From: Candidatus Poribacteria bacterium
Lineage (GTDB): Bacteria > Poribacteria > WGA-4E > WGA-3G
Direction: 5' to 3'
Assembly (NCBI GenBank): GCA_028820845.1
Contig: JAPPII010000114.1
Location: forward strand, 1 to 64,000
Length of the DNA stretch: 64,000 nucleotides
A model generated the notes under the pieces. That model saw only the letters and a program-made list of their open reading frames with translations. It was not told the DNA's origin and made no database searches. The position numbers and the translations under genes were made by a program. Shown piece by piece: positions 1 through 9,822 of this stretch (positions within the stretch are counted from its first letter, which is position 1; every line of letters begins with the position of its first letter).

Positions 1-308
1 TTTATTTCGCAGCTATATTGATCACTGCTAACAAAATGTAAACACTACGTAGTATAACTTATAACCAATGACTGTGATTTTTCAACTTTTATCAACCAAA
101 TTAAAATTTTTGCGTCTAACAGATATAAACAGGGTTGCTATACAATGGATTGCCATATCCGCTGTCACCCCAAGAACGTAAAGATAAATAGTGGGAAGCA
201 ATAAAGAAATACCGGGATGTTTTTATGGTTGTCAGTTAATCAACGGTATGAATGCAAATCAACGGTATGAAGCCCGTGTGGGCTTCCCCGTATGGCATTC
301 CCCGGGTT
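1..308. other. Gene-free upstream region with short repeats
   Basis: No convincing gene is seen here. A 15-bp word, AATCAACGGTATGAA, occurs twice (238-252 and 257-271). It is followed by a 7-bp hairpin (GAAGCCC 269-275, GGGCTTC 280-286). A degenerate inverted copy of the same word plus the TATGGCATT segment recurs at about 23483-23520, so this is a dispersed element rather than a local operator. The first 230 bases are AT-rich without a clear -35/-10 pair. Confidence 0.5.
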
Positions 309-432
309 GTTAGTTTTTAGTTATTAGAGAATCCCTAACTGGGAACCGTGTCTTAGAGCGTTCAAGGTCAAGGAAATTGTTGCAGAGACTCTCTTTAACC
401 GATAACTGATAACCGATAGCCGATAACTACTA
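309..432. repeat. Degenerate palindromic intergenic element (TCAG/GATAAC family), copy A
   Basis: The left arm is built of TTAGTTATTAG-type words and the right arm of three GATAAC/CGATAG words. The centre contains GAAATTGTTGCAGAGACTCT, which resembles the centre-right part of the copy at 53397-53488. It lies just before the ribosome binding site of the giant Ig-repeat gene. Boundaries are approximate. Confidence 0.5.
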
Positions 433-445
433 AAGGGAGAAACGA

Positions 446-3400
446 GTGCCAAAAATTAAAAATATATGCGGCGTTGCTTGCAAGCCGAAACTTGCTATCA
501 TAAGTCAGGTTTTTGTCGTCTGTCTTGCAGTTCTGTTGGTGCCTGCTGATGTCTGGGCAGGTCTCACGAGTTTATCACTTGATGCAAAGGGTGATTCGAT
601 TTTCAGGGGAGAGAAAGAGCATTTAAATATTGTTTTTTCGGTTGATAATGAAACCGCTGTAGATGGTGATTCCTATACTGTTCGGGCAAATCAACATCTG
701 ATTCGGCGAGGGACTATCTTCCGAAACCTATCAGTCCGTATTAGTTGGAACGGACGTGTTAACGATGTACAGTTAGCCGACGGGACTTATACAATTAGCG
801 TTGTTCTTGACAAGGAAGCCGCACCGGGCGAAGTATTGGAGAGAACTGCTGAGGCTATTTTAGACACCAGACCGCCCCGCATCTCCAGCATATTTGCCAA
901 TGACGATCCTAATTTGTTGCTTACTAATGGCATTCTTATCAATGTCCCCCTACGGAACATAACTGTAATACCGGACGTGGATGAGGGGAGCGCGATTGAT
1001 TTCGCTGCGAGACGGACGAATGTCGTCTTAAGGAATGCACGCGGTGTTGTCCGTCCTGGATCCCTCAATTACACAACGCAGCTGAGTTTTAGTTTAGGAA
1101 ACCCCTTAGATGTACGTGCCGAAAATGGAAGTTATACCCTAACAATTACACTTGTCGATAAAGCCGGTAATCTTGTTCAAGAGACAACAGAATTTACCTT
1201 TGATAATGTGCCTCCCAATTTGGTGAGCGTTGCTGGTAATACCGGAGCTATCGCTCCAGGGAGTGGCGTTAGCCGTCAGTTAGATTTTGTTGAAGCGACG
1301 CTCGCAGACAATTTTGAGAACGGTGTGAATCTCTCAGGTTCAACGATTCGCCTCACGGGACCCGAAGGTGAGATTTTAGGGCGGCAGACATTTCCGGGGA
1401 AAAATAAAATTCGGTGGGTATTTTTATCGCCTTTATTACCCAAAGACGGTCTTCGCGATGGCGAATATACCGTTGAAGTTGTTGGAACGGATAACGCTGG
1501 TAATCAAAGTGGTGCTATTCGTGTCCCGTTTGTTTATGATAACCTCGCACCGCAACTCGTCTCTTTGAGCCCTACACAGGATGGCGGTGCCTTCAACCAA
1601 ATTGGCGATACCATTTACCAGAATCAGCCGCTTACCCAGATAGTTGCCGTCTTTAACGATGGCGATGCTGGGGTTGGTGTCGATTTTGAGCAGGGAACGC
1701 GGATTCAATTTAGTGCTATCGGTGCTGGAAATACTGCTGAGTTACTCACCGGTCGTACTTTTGTAGATAGAACAAACTCCCAAATTACCTACGTTTTAGA
1801 CGAGCCTCTCGTGAGTCAGGATGGCAGCTATAGGCTTGACATACAATTCGCCGATACACTCGGTAGTAGGGATAGCGAGACTTTCCTGTTTCTCTATGAT
1901 ACTCAACTGCCAACCCTTGTATCTACCTTCCCCGCACCTAACGAAACCGTTGATAATTTATCACAAATCCGCATCGTTCTGAATGAAACAGCGAGTGGTA
2001 TTGATTTCATTCAAAGTAGTTTCCGGTTAACACGGGAAGTGGGGGGCGCGCAAATAGATATCCCTGTTAATATCGCAAATAATGGAAGAGATACCGCAAC
2101 TTTGACCGTGTTGGAGCCCATTGCCTTGGATGGCTCTGACGATGGCACCTATGTGATAGAGGTTACACCCACTGACCGGGCCGGCAACCTCGGCGCGCCG
2201 GCGCGCCGTGAATTCTATCTCGTCAGCCAAACCCGAGCAGAAGTAAGACTGACAATGCCTGAAGAAACGATAGTCACTGATTTGGAGACGGTTGTCGCAG
2301 CACTTACTAATTATATTGGGACGGGTATTAATTTCAACGAATCGACGCTTACTGTCACAAATCCTCAAGGTGTTGTTGTTCCAGAGCGAAGGATTGAGAC
2401 GGATACGACAAATAACCTCCTAACTTGGAGCACTGATGCGGTAATTCCCCGTGACGGCACCGCAGATGGCGAATATACCATAACTGCGACCTTCGTTGAT
2501 TTTAGTGGAAAACGCTTTACACAGGAATTTCCAGTCTTTTTGGATACGCAATTTCCAGCGATTGAGAGTGTCCGTGTTGAAACACGCACCCAACCCCTAC
2601 TTTCTGTGAACCGTACAACGGACTTGACTGCAGGTTTCTCACAAATCGTCGTAAATTTTGGGGAACGTTCTGGAAGCGCGGCACGGAATTTACAAATCCC
2701 GGATAATGATGTCGATTTTGTGAATACGGGTGTTACCCTTGTCGGTCCAACTGGCGAAAATATACCCGTTAATCGTTTTGATAATGGTCGAACGACTTTA
2801 ACATTGAATTTCCAAGCCTTGACGCAGTCGGGGAACTATACGCTTTCAATTACACCGCAAGACACGATAGGCAATCGGAGCACAGCTGCCTTTGTCTATA
2901 GATTTCAAATTGATGTCTCTCCGCCCGTCGTCAGTTCTGTTCTCATTGATGGAGAGATTGGCGGGATTGTTTACGTCAATGGTGCTGCGACTGCGATAGA
3001 GGTTACGTTTACGGATCCATCTGGTGTTGGGGTAGACTTAGGCGATGGCGGTTCAACTATTACCGTCACAGGTCCCACCGGTATTCCTGCCCCTGGTATC
3101 ACTACACGGAGTGGAACGAATCAATTGAGATGGGTTCCCGTAGTCCTGCCAACCGATGGGACTGCAGATGGGAGTTACACGGTTGCTGTCACACCCGTTG
3201 ATAGGACAGGTAGACAAGGTCAAGTTGTTTATCGACAGTTGATTTACGATACGCAGGAACCTCGTATTACCGCCTCGACACCAGTGGCGTTGCTCCAACC
3301 CGTCACATATATCGGCGGGACGCTAACGCAACTCCAATTTACCATTGAAGATGTAGGACCTGCCGGTTTGGATTTAGAAGAACAAACGGTATCAATACTG

Positions 3401-6400
3401 GATGCGAGAAGCACACCTATTGCCGCTGCTCGCATTGCTGATGAGATAAATGGTAACCTCTATCTCACGCTTGACGCGCCATTTGCTCGGGATGGAAGTA
3501 TGGATGGTGAGTATCGGGTAAGAATATCACTTGTTGACAGAGCCGGGAATCGATTTAATGCTGAGCGTCGCCTGATTTATGATTCGCAAGTGCCGCGAGT
3601 ATCTGCTGTCACGATCAATACGGCTTCTCCCATGGAGCTCCTACCGCAGCGGCTTAACGAGATTGTAGAACCTATAAGTCATATTACCGTTCAATTTGAG
3701 GAGGCAACGCGCGTTGATTTTGACAATACAGTGATTACGTTGGTAGCTCCGAATAACGTGTCGATTCCACTCACGTTGCGAGATGATGGTAAGTCTCGAC
3801 TCACGGCGAGTTTCCTTGATTTGCATCAAGTCGGTGTCTATACGTTATCTGTCACATCGAGAGATATAGCTGGGAATGTTGCTCCCGGTTCTATTGATTA
3901 CCGGATTGCTCTGGGTTTAACGTTGCCGAGTGTCAGTTCGGTTGTTATAGGTGAACAGGTTGGTGATGTCGCTTACCTCAACTCAGATAATGTAGTGATA
4001 GATGCTACTTTCCTTGATCCAACTGATATAGGATTAGCGTTGGATAGTGAAGGGTCAAGCATCGTGGTAAGGAATGCTTCGGGAATGGTTGTGCCGGGGC
4101 AGACGGAGATAAATGGTGTTGACCAATTGGTATGGAGACCTATATCTCTTCCGGCAGACGGTAGTGTTGATGGACGATACACAGTAGAAGTTACACCTGT
4201 GGATAAGCTTGGCAGGCGCGGTGATATTGTTTCTCGTCAGTTTATCTATGACACGGAGATGCCTCGGATAACCAGCGGGTCTCCGTTGATATTAAGTGAA
4301 CCGGTTTCTTATATCCCTGGTGATTTCAGACAGTTTGTGTTTACGATTGAAGATGTAGGGCCTGCGGGTCTATTTTTTGGGGATCAAGAGATTACGTTGA
4401 TGGATGCTGCAGGTAATGTTGTCCCAACAACGATGACGTTTGATGAATTAACGAATCAGCTCTATCTAACGCCTGCAGCTTCGTTCCCGCGGGATGGGAG
4501 CGCGGATGGTCAGTATACCGTACAAGTGTCGCTTGTTGACAAGGCACAGAATCGTTTAGATTCGGCGTACGTATTTGTTTATGATTCCAAGGCCCCTCGT
4601 TTAACCTCGGTTCTGGTAAATACCGATCCGCCGGTGGCACTTGTGCCAGATCGAACGACTGAGTTTTTGGCGTCTATTAGTAGTATCACGCTTGCGTTTG
4701 AAGAGTTGACGGAAGTTGATTTCTCGAATACGGTGATTGAGTTGGTCGGTCCTGATGAAGCAGCAATTCTACTCACGTTAGAAGATGATGGTATTTCTAA
4801 GGTTGTTGTGGATTTCTTAGAATTGACGCAAATTGGTTCATACACCTTGTCTGTGACCCCTCAGGATATAGCCGGTAATGCGGCATCGGGTGCGGCAAGT
4901 TATGAGTTTGTTCTGGATATACCGCCGCCGAGCGTTGATAGGGTGGTTATCGCTGAACAAGAGGATGGCATTGCGTACGTCAATGCCGGCAAGGCGGTAA
5001 TAAGTGTTAGGTTCCTTGACCCGACTGAAACTGGATTGGTTTTGGGGAGCGAAGGCTCAAATATCCTTGTGACGAGTGCTTCAGGTGCGGTTGTGCCGGG
5101 TCGGATGTCGTCCAATGGCGTTGACCAGTTGACATGGCAACCGTTATCTCTCCCGACAGACGGTAGTGCTGATGGGCAGTATACAGTAGAAATTACATCC
5201 GTTGATAAGGCAGGAAGACGGGGGGATGTGGTCTATCGTCAATTTATCTATGACACGGAGAAGCCTCGGATAACGGCAGCCTCTCCGCTAATATTGAGTG
5301 ACCCTGTCTCTTATATCCCTGGTGATTTCAGACAGTTTGTGTTTACGATTGAAGATGTAGGGCCTGCGGGTCTATTTTTTGGGGATCAAGAGATTACGTT
5401 GATGGATGCTGCAGGTAATGTTGTCCCAACAACGATGACGTTTGATGAATTAACGAATCAGCTCTATCTAACGCCTGCAGCTTCGTTCCCGCGGGATGGG
5501 AGCGCGGATGGTCAGTATACCGTACAAGTGTCGCTTGTTGACAAGGCACAGAATCGTTTAGATTCGGCGTACGTATTTGTTTATGATTCCAAGGCCCCTC
5601 GTTTAACCTCGGTTCTGGTAAATACCGATCCGCCGGTGGCACTTGTGCCAGATCGAACGACTGAGTTTTTGGCGTCTATTAGTAGTATCACGCTTGCGTT
5701 TGAAGAGTTGACGGAAGTTGATTTCTCGAATACGGTGATTGAGTTGGTCGGTCCTGATGAAGCAGCAATTCTACTCACGTTAGAAGATGATGGGGTGTCT
5801 GAGGTTGTTGCGAACTTCTTAGGATTGACGGAGATTGGTTCGTATACGTTGTCTGTGACCCCTCAAGATATAGCCGGTAATGCGGCATCGGGTGCAGCGA
5901 GTTATGAGTTCATCCTTGATATACCGTTGCCGAGTGTTGATAGAGTTATTATAGGTGAGCAGGAGGAAGGGGTCGCTTATGTCAATGCCGGCAATATGGT
6001 TATAATTGCTGCGCTCCTTGATCCAACGGAGACGGGATTAGCGTTCGGTACTCAGGGTTCAATAATCCAAGTGCAAACGCCTGATGGAATAGTCGTTCCG
6101 GGAATTACCGGTTCTAATGGTGTGGATTTGATTGGTTGGGAACCCGCAGCCTTTACCTCTGACGGCAGCACGGATGGAAGATACAGCGTATATGTCGTAC
6201 CTATTGACAAGGCTGGAAGGCAGGGCAACACCGTCTATCGTGAGTTTGTCTACGATACCCAAAAGCCCCAGATAACTTTTGCTGATCCTGTTGATCTCAG
6301 TCAACCTGTTTCATATATCAGCGACAATTTGACACAGTTTCATTTCAGCGTCGAAGATGTTGGTCCTGCAGACCTCGAATTGTCGGCGCAGAAAGTTAGC

Positions 6401-8611
6401 CTGCTTGATGTGAGTGGAAACCCTGTACCAGTGCAACTCACGAATGATACGAGCAGCGAAATCTTTCTCACACTGGATGAACCGTTATCCCGTGACGGTA
6501 GTATGGATGGAAACTATACTGTCCGTATTGAGTTAGCTGACAAGTCTGGGAATGCTTTCGGTGTTGAACACCGTATTGTCTATGATACGCAAGCCCCGAC
6601 GCTGGTGAGTACTGTCCCTGCTGATGGTGCCCTTGTTACCGAGGATCGTACACAGGTCCTGGTAACCCTCAACGATGACGGAGGAAGTGGTATGGACTGG
6701 GAAGCTACTACGTTGACGCTAATTGACCCAAATGGAACCCAAATATCGGGTGAACTGGTGAGTGACGCGGCGACACAGTTAACACTGAATACGAACCAAC
6801 TTATTGAGGATGGACGCTATATCATTCGCGTGCGAGCTATCGACCGAGCAGGGAACGGGAGGGCGACTGTCTTTGAACGCGGTTTTCAAATTTCAAGACG
6901 TTTGCCAATCCTTGTTTCGACCTTGCCAACAACGATGCCAGTAGATGAAGCGTTTAGTAACGAAGAAATTGATCAGATAGAGGTGACAATTGAAAATGAT
7001 GATGAAAACCATCTCTCGACCCTACGGCTCCTGAATGCTTCAAATCAAGTCGTTGCTGGACAACAACTCCGTGAGACTGACCGGTTGATTTATAACCTCG
7101 CCCGTCCACTCGCTGTAGACGGGTCTGACGACGGAATATATACCATTGAGTTTACACCCATCAGTGGATCTGGACGAATTGGGGATATTCAGTTCCTCAC
7201 CTTCACTCATGATACAGAAGTCCCCGAAGTTGAGCCTGAAGCGATTAGCCTCATTGTTACATCTCCTGATGTTAATAATTCCTTGACGGAAATTCATGTT
7301 AACCCGACCGATGAGCAATCGGGAATTGATTGGGAAAACGTTGATGAAGAATGGCTCGTCCTTGAACGCGTTTCACCCAACCCAACCAAAATTGACGGAC
7401 GCGTTGAGGATGACAACCAAACCACGCTCCGTTTTGTACTTGCTGTGCCCCTTGCGGACAACGGGTCAGCTGATGGTGAATATCGAGTGACGGTTACCCC
7501 CAAAGATCAAGCAGGCAACGGGGATGTGTCTTATGAAAAGGTCTTTACCTACGACACCAGCCCACCGATGATTGATGCAGGTGCCTTGCTTCTCAATGAT
7601 GCGCCACTTCTCGTTGACATTAATGCAATAGATTATCCGACAGCAGTTTCTACGACGGGTGGGGTCGTTATACAAGCGAACATGTTTGACACGGGCTTAG
7701 GTGTTAACCTCGCTCAGTCAAGAATTGTCGTCAGGGGACCTGATGGTGCCGAACTTTCTGGAAACACGCAACAAAACGGTATTGATACGCTTCTCTTCAA
7801 ATCCGATGGTTTAACAGCCCAAGGGCTTTATCAAATTACGGTTATTAGTGTCGGAAACGACTCTGAACTCCTCGGCTTCGCACCCACCGATTCTATTACA
7901 ACGGAATTTCTTTATGAAACGACGGTGCCTACTGGTGCTGTAACGAGTGATGGGGGTGAGACTGAACTCACCGATGCAGCACTTCCTTTAGAAGGGACAG
8001 CCTCTGACCCAACCGGCACGCAACGCGTCGGGGAGGGCGAAATCTCTGTCCCAGCATCTGGGGTCTGGCTTGTTGAAATCGTCGGGATTGGTCCCGATAA
8101 TCAACCCATTGATCCGGTCCCTGCTGTTGATGATAGCAACGCTGAACAGGAGCCGTGGAGCATCTGGTCTATTGATTTCCTACCAACGCGCTCTGGTGAA
8201 TATGACTTGGATGTTCGCGTTACCGACAATGCGGGCAATTACGCGGTTTACGACATCGGAGAATATACCATGTCGGTATCTCTGACATTCCGAGAACCGA
8301 CGTTTGGATGGCCAAATCCACTCAGGATCTCCAGAGGTGATGTCGCATTCTTTTCCTTTGATGTTAACGTACCACTCGGGGAGACTGTTGAACTTACCTT
8401 GAGCATCTATGATTGGAGTGGCGATATGATCCTCTCACAGACCTATCCGGATGTTGTATCGGGGCAGCGGAACGACCAGTTAGTGAAATGGAATTTGGAG
8501 AACCAGGCGGGGAACCAAGTCGCACGAGGGCTCTATATCTTCCGGTTAGAAGCGATCAACGCAGCTGGAAATAGCGCAAACGCTGTCGGCAAAGTGCTTG
8601 TTGTGGAATAG
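446..8611 (+). CDS. Giant secreted Ig-like repeat protein (2,721 aa)
   Basis: GTG start with a purine-rich site (AAGGGAG, 433-439) in front. Residues 1 to about 38 form a signal peptide ending near VWAG. The rest is roughly twenty beta-sandwich repeats of about 110-130 residues, each marked by DGS-x-DG-x-YTV, V-D-K-A-G and a closing YDT-x-x-P. Such repeats are typical of Big/cadherin-like surface or adhesion proteins. The last 110 residues (from about FREPTFGWPNP) resemble FlgD-type Ig domains and the sorting domains of neighbouring proteins (W-N-L-E-N-Q-A-G-N-Q-V-A-R-G-L-Y), but lack the NYPNPFNPETW opening. Nucleotides 4307-4791 and 5309-5793 are identical, so two adjacent repeat blocks were recently duplicated or converted. 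A PorV-like gene follows 77 bp downstream. Role in surface attachment is inferred. Confidence 0.9.
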   Translation: MPKIKNICGVACKPKLAIISQVFVVCLAVLLVPADVWAGLTSLSLDAKGDSIFRGEKEHLNIVFSVDNETAVDGDSYTVRANQHLIRRGTIFRNLSVRISWNGRVNDVQLADGTYTISVVLDKEAAPGEVLERTAEAILDTRPPRISSIFANDDPNLLLTNGILINVPLRNITVIPDVDEGSAIDFAARRTNVVLRNARGVVRPGSLNYTTQLSFSLGNPLDVRAENGSYTLTITLVDKAGNLVQETTEFTFDNVPPNLVSVAGNTGAIAPGSGVSRQLDFVEATLADNFENGVNLSGSTIRLTGPEGEILGRQTFPGKNKIRWVFLSPLLPKDGLRDGEYTVEVVGTDNAGNQSGAIRVPFVYDNLAPQLVSLSPTQDGGAFNQIGDTIYQNQPLTQIVAVFNDGDAGVGVDFEQGTRIQFSAIGAGNTAELLTGRTFVDRTNSQITYVLDEPLVSQDGSYRLDIQFADTLGSRDSETFLFLYDTQLPTLVSTFPAPNETVDNLSQIRIVLNETASGIDFIQSSFRLTREVGGAQIDIPVNIANNGRDTATLTVLEPIALDGSDDGTYVIEVTPTDRAGNLGAPARREFYLVSQTRAEVRLTMPEETIVTDLETVVAALTNYIGTGINFNESTLTVTNPQGVVVPERRIETDTTNNLLTWSTDAVIPRDGTADGEYTITATFVDFSGKRFTQEFPVFLDTQFPAIESVRVETRTQPLLSVNRTTDLTAGFSQIVVNFGERSGSAARNLQIPDNDVDFVNTGVTLVGPTGENIPVNRFDNGRTTLTLNFQALTQSGNYTLSITPQDTIGNRSTAAFVYRFQIDVSPPVVSSVLIDGEIGGIVYVNGAATAIEVTFTDPSGVGVDLGDGGSTITVTGPTGIPAPGITTRSGTNQLRWVPVVLPTDGTADGSYTVAVTPVDRTGRQGQVVYRQLIYDTQEPRITASTPVALLQPVTYIGGTLTQLQFTIEDVGPAGLDLEEQTVSILDARSTPIAAARIADEINGNLYLTLDAPFARDGSMDGEYRVRISLVDRAGNRFNAERRLIYDSQVPRVSAVTINTASPMELLPQRLNEIVEPISHITVQFEEATRVDFDNTVITLVAPNNVSIPLTLRDDGKSRLTASFLDLHQVGVYTLSVTSRDIAGNVAPGSIDYRIALGLTLPSVSSVVIGEQVGDVAYLNSDNVVIDATFLDPTDIGLALDSEGSSIVVRNASGMVVPGQTEINGVDQLVWRPISLPADGSVDGRYTVEVTPVDKLGRRGDIVSRQFIYDTEMPRITSGSPLILSEPVSYIPGDFRQFVFTIEDVGPAGLFFGDQEITLMDAAGNVVPTTMTFDELTNQLYLTPAASFPRDGSADGQYTVQVSLVDKAQNRLDSAYVFVYDSKAPRLTSVLVNTDPPVALVPDRTTEFLASISSITLAFEELTEVDFSNTVIELVGPDEAAILLTLEDDGISKVVVDFLELTQIGSYTLSVTPQDIAGNAASGAASYEFVLDIPPPSVDRVVIAEQEDGIAYVNAGKAVISVRFLDPTETGLVLGSEGSNILVTSASGAVVPGRMSSNGVDQLTWQPLSLPTDGSADGQYTVEITSVDKAGRRGDVVYRQFIYDTEKPRITAASPLILSDPVSYIPGDFRQFVFTIEDVGPAGLFFGDQEITLMDAAGNVVPTTMTFDELTNQLYLTPAASFPRDGSADGQYTVQVSLVDKAQNRLDSAYVFVYDSKAPRLTSVLVNTDPPVALVPDRTTEFLASISSITLAFEELTEVDFSNTVIELVGPDEAAILLTLEDDGVSEVVANFLGLTEIGSYTLSVTPQDIAGNAASGAASYEFILDIPLPSVDRVIIGEQEEGVAYVNAGNMVIIAALLDPTETGLAFGTQGSIIQVQTPDGIVVPGITGSNGVDLIGWEPAAFTSDGSTDGRYSVYVVPIDKAGRQGNTVYREFVYDTQKPQITFADPVDLSQPVSYISDNLTQFHFSVEDVGPADLELSAQKVSLLDVSGNPVPVQLTNDTSSEIFLTLDEPLSRDGSMDGNYTVRIELADKSGNAFGVEHRIVYDTQAPTLVSTVPADGALVTEDRTQVLVTLNDDGGSGMDWEATTLTLIDPNGTQISGELVSDAATQLTLNTNQLIEDGRYIIRVRAIDRAGNGRATVFERGFQISRRLPILVSTLPTTMPVDEAFSNEEIDQIEVTIENDDENHLSTLRLLNASNQVVAGQQLRETDRLIYNLARPLAVDGSDDGIYTIEFTPISGSGRIGDIQFLTFTHDTEVPEVEPEAISLIVTSPDVNNSLTEIHVNPTDEQSGIDWENVDEEWLVLERVSPNPTKIDGRVEDDNQTTLRFVLAVPLADNGSADGEYRVTVTPKDQAGNGDVSYEKVFTYDTSPPMIDAGALLLNDAPLLVDINAIDYPTAVSTTGGVVIQANMFDTGLGVNLAQSRIVVRGPDGAELSGNTQQNGIDTLLFKSDGLTAQGLYQITVISVGNDSELLGFAPTDSITTEFLYETTVPTGAVTSDGGETELTDAALPLEGTASDPTGTQRVGEGEISVPASGVWLVEIVGIGPDNQPIDPVPAVDDSNAEQEPWSIWSIDFLPTRSGEYDLDVRVTDNAGNYAVYDIGEYTMSVSLTFREPTFGWPNPLRISRGDVAFFSFDVNVPLGETVELTLSIYDWSGDMILSQTYPDVVSGQRNDQLVKWNLENQAGNQVARGLYIFRLEAINAAGNSANAVGKVLVVE
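4307..4791 (+). repeat. Perfect 485-bp internal direct repeat, copy 1
   Basis: Identical base for base to 5309-5793 (offset 1,002 bp, 334 codons). It covers about 161 residues from SYIPGDFRQF to TLEDDG. Flanking repeats are much more diverged, so identity ends abruptly on both sides. Confidence 0.95.
5309..5793 (+). repeat. Perfect 485-bp internal direct repeat, copy 2
   Basis: Second copy of the 4307-4791 block, also identical at synonymous positions. Its left flank already differs at 5308 and its right flank from 5794. Confidence 0.95.
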
Positions 8612-8680
8612 TTGTCAGGGAGAACCGCAGACCGCTCTTCGCGAACCGCGAACCGCGAATAGCCAATAGCGAAAAAGGAG
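8611..8680. repeat. Low-complexity intergenic tract (CGAACCGCGAA words)
   Basis: Between the giant protein and the PorV-like gene the DNA consists of reiterated GAACCGC, CGCGAAC and AATAGC words, resembling in style the arms of the degenerate palindromic elements elsewhere in the window. Confidence 0.4.
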
Positions 8681-8688
8681 AATTTATA

Positions 8689-9681
8689 ATGGAGAAAAGG
8701 GGAGCCGTTTTCGCAAGCCGCGTGTGGGCTTGGCGGTACAATGTAATGGTGCTTCTCATAATAACCGCAGGTGTCCCAACTGCCAACGCAGTTAATATCC
8801 ACGACGGAGCCGGGACTGTAGGTGCCGCTTTCCTCAAGATTGAAGGCGGGAGTCGTCCTGTCGGGATGGGTGGGGCATTTGCAGGACTTGCGAACGATGT
8901 CAACACCATCTTTTGGAATCCTGCAGGCTTAACTGCCGTTCATGACCAGGAATTGACGGCAATGCAGCACTTTTCGTTCGCCGATATTAACAATCAGTCT
9001 ATCGGGTACGCACAACGGGTCAATGGGTTCGTCTGGGGGGCAAGTTTCCTCGGCAGTTTCACAGAAATTGAGCGTCGGCAAGGCCCAACGGAAGACCCGG
9101 ATAGCACGGTAACTGTTGGGGGATTCGCTACGGGTTTATCTGTCGCTTATCCGCTTGGTACTGCCATATCTATCGGTGGTACGGCGAAGATAATTTCAGA
9201 GCAACTCGATATTCAAAACGCCTACGGTGCTGCCGCGGATGTCGGTTTAATCCTGCGGCTCCTTGACAATCATCTCGGTATCGGGGTCGCTGTCCAAAAT
9301 GCTGGAGTCTTAGATGGAGCGGAGAACTTGCCGATGGCACTCCGTGCAGGTCTGGCTTATAGGGCTTGGCAGGAGTCGACGGAATCGATGCCTGAACGTG
9401 AAATGTGGGCTCTCGTTGCCGATGCACACCTTCCACTCATTGATGCAAACCCAAGTTTTCACGTTGGGGCAGAACGCTGGTTCTATGGCAGTGTGGCGGC
9501 GCGTATCGGCTACCGTATCGGCTTAAACGAGAATCCGAGTGACGGGTTGTCACTCGGCGTTGGTGTCCGACGCAGCGGCGAGGATGCCTTAGCGAATATT
9601 GATTTTCAATTCGACTACGCTTTCGTACCGGACGCTTACGTCGGTAATGCGCATCGCGTCTCTTTTATTACAAGGTTTTAG
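8689..9681 (+). CDS. PorV/PorQ-like outer membrane beta-barrel protein
   Basis: A 330-residue protein with a GGAG site 8-11 bp before ATG. The N-terminus is a long signal peptide ending near PTANA. It is followed by the characteristic GTVGAAFLKIEGGSRPVGMGG/AFAGLANDVNTIFWNPAGL region of the PorV/PorQ (UPF0164) family, whose members are 14-strand FadL-like barrels. In type IX secretion PorV shuttles cargo proteins to the surface by binding their C-terminal domains. The C-terminus ends in alternating aromatic strands (HRVSFITRF), as expected of an outer membrane barrel. Position directly after a huge secreted protein and the presence of several sorting-domain proteins make a secretion-related role plausible. 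The family also has members of unknown function, so this is inference. Confidence 0.8.
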   Translation: MEKRGAVFASRVWAWRYNVMVLLIITAGVPTANAVNIHDGAGTVGAAFLKIEGGSRPVGMGGAFAGLANDVNTIFWNPAGLTAVHDQELTAMQHFSFADINNQSIGYAQRVNGFVWGASFLGSFTEIERRQGPTEDPDSTVTVGGFATGLSVAYPLGTAISIGGTAKIISEQLDIQNAYGAAADVGLILRLLDNHLGIGVAVQNAGVLDGAENLPMALRAGLAYRAWQESTESMPEREMWALVADAHLPLIDANPSFHVGAERWFYGSVAARIGYRIGLNENPSDGLSLGVGVRRSGEDALANIDFQFDYAFVPDAYVGNAHRVSFITRF

Positions 9682-9822
9682 TAGCGGTCAGCGGTCAGCA
9701 CGCTCACTACGTTCGCTTTCAGTTGTCAGTAACTCGCTTGTGGCGAGCGAAAACGTCCGCAACTGCCACACGACTTACCTGACGGCTGAAAGCGTAGCGA
9801 CCTGATGGCTGACGGCTATTAA
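9682..9822. repeat. Degenerate palindromic intergenic element, copy C
   Basis: The arms read AGCGGTCAGCGGTCAGC on the left and CTGATGGCTGACGGC on the right. Inside are GCTTTCAG/CTGAAAGC and a core of TTGTGGCGAG...GCAACTGCCACACG. It separates convergent genes (PorV-like and nadA). Confidence 0.6.

Noticed and set aside
4392-5642. Pair of identical 82-codon minus-strand frames inside the giant gene
   Set aside because: They are shadows of the duplicated block; the plus-strand frame has clear domain structure and signal peptide.
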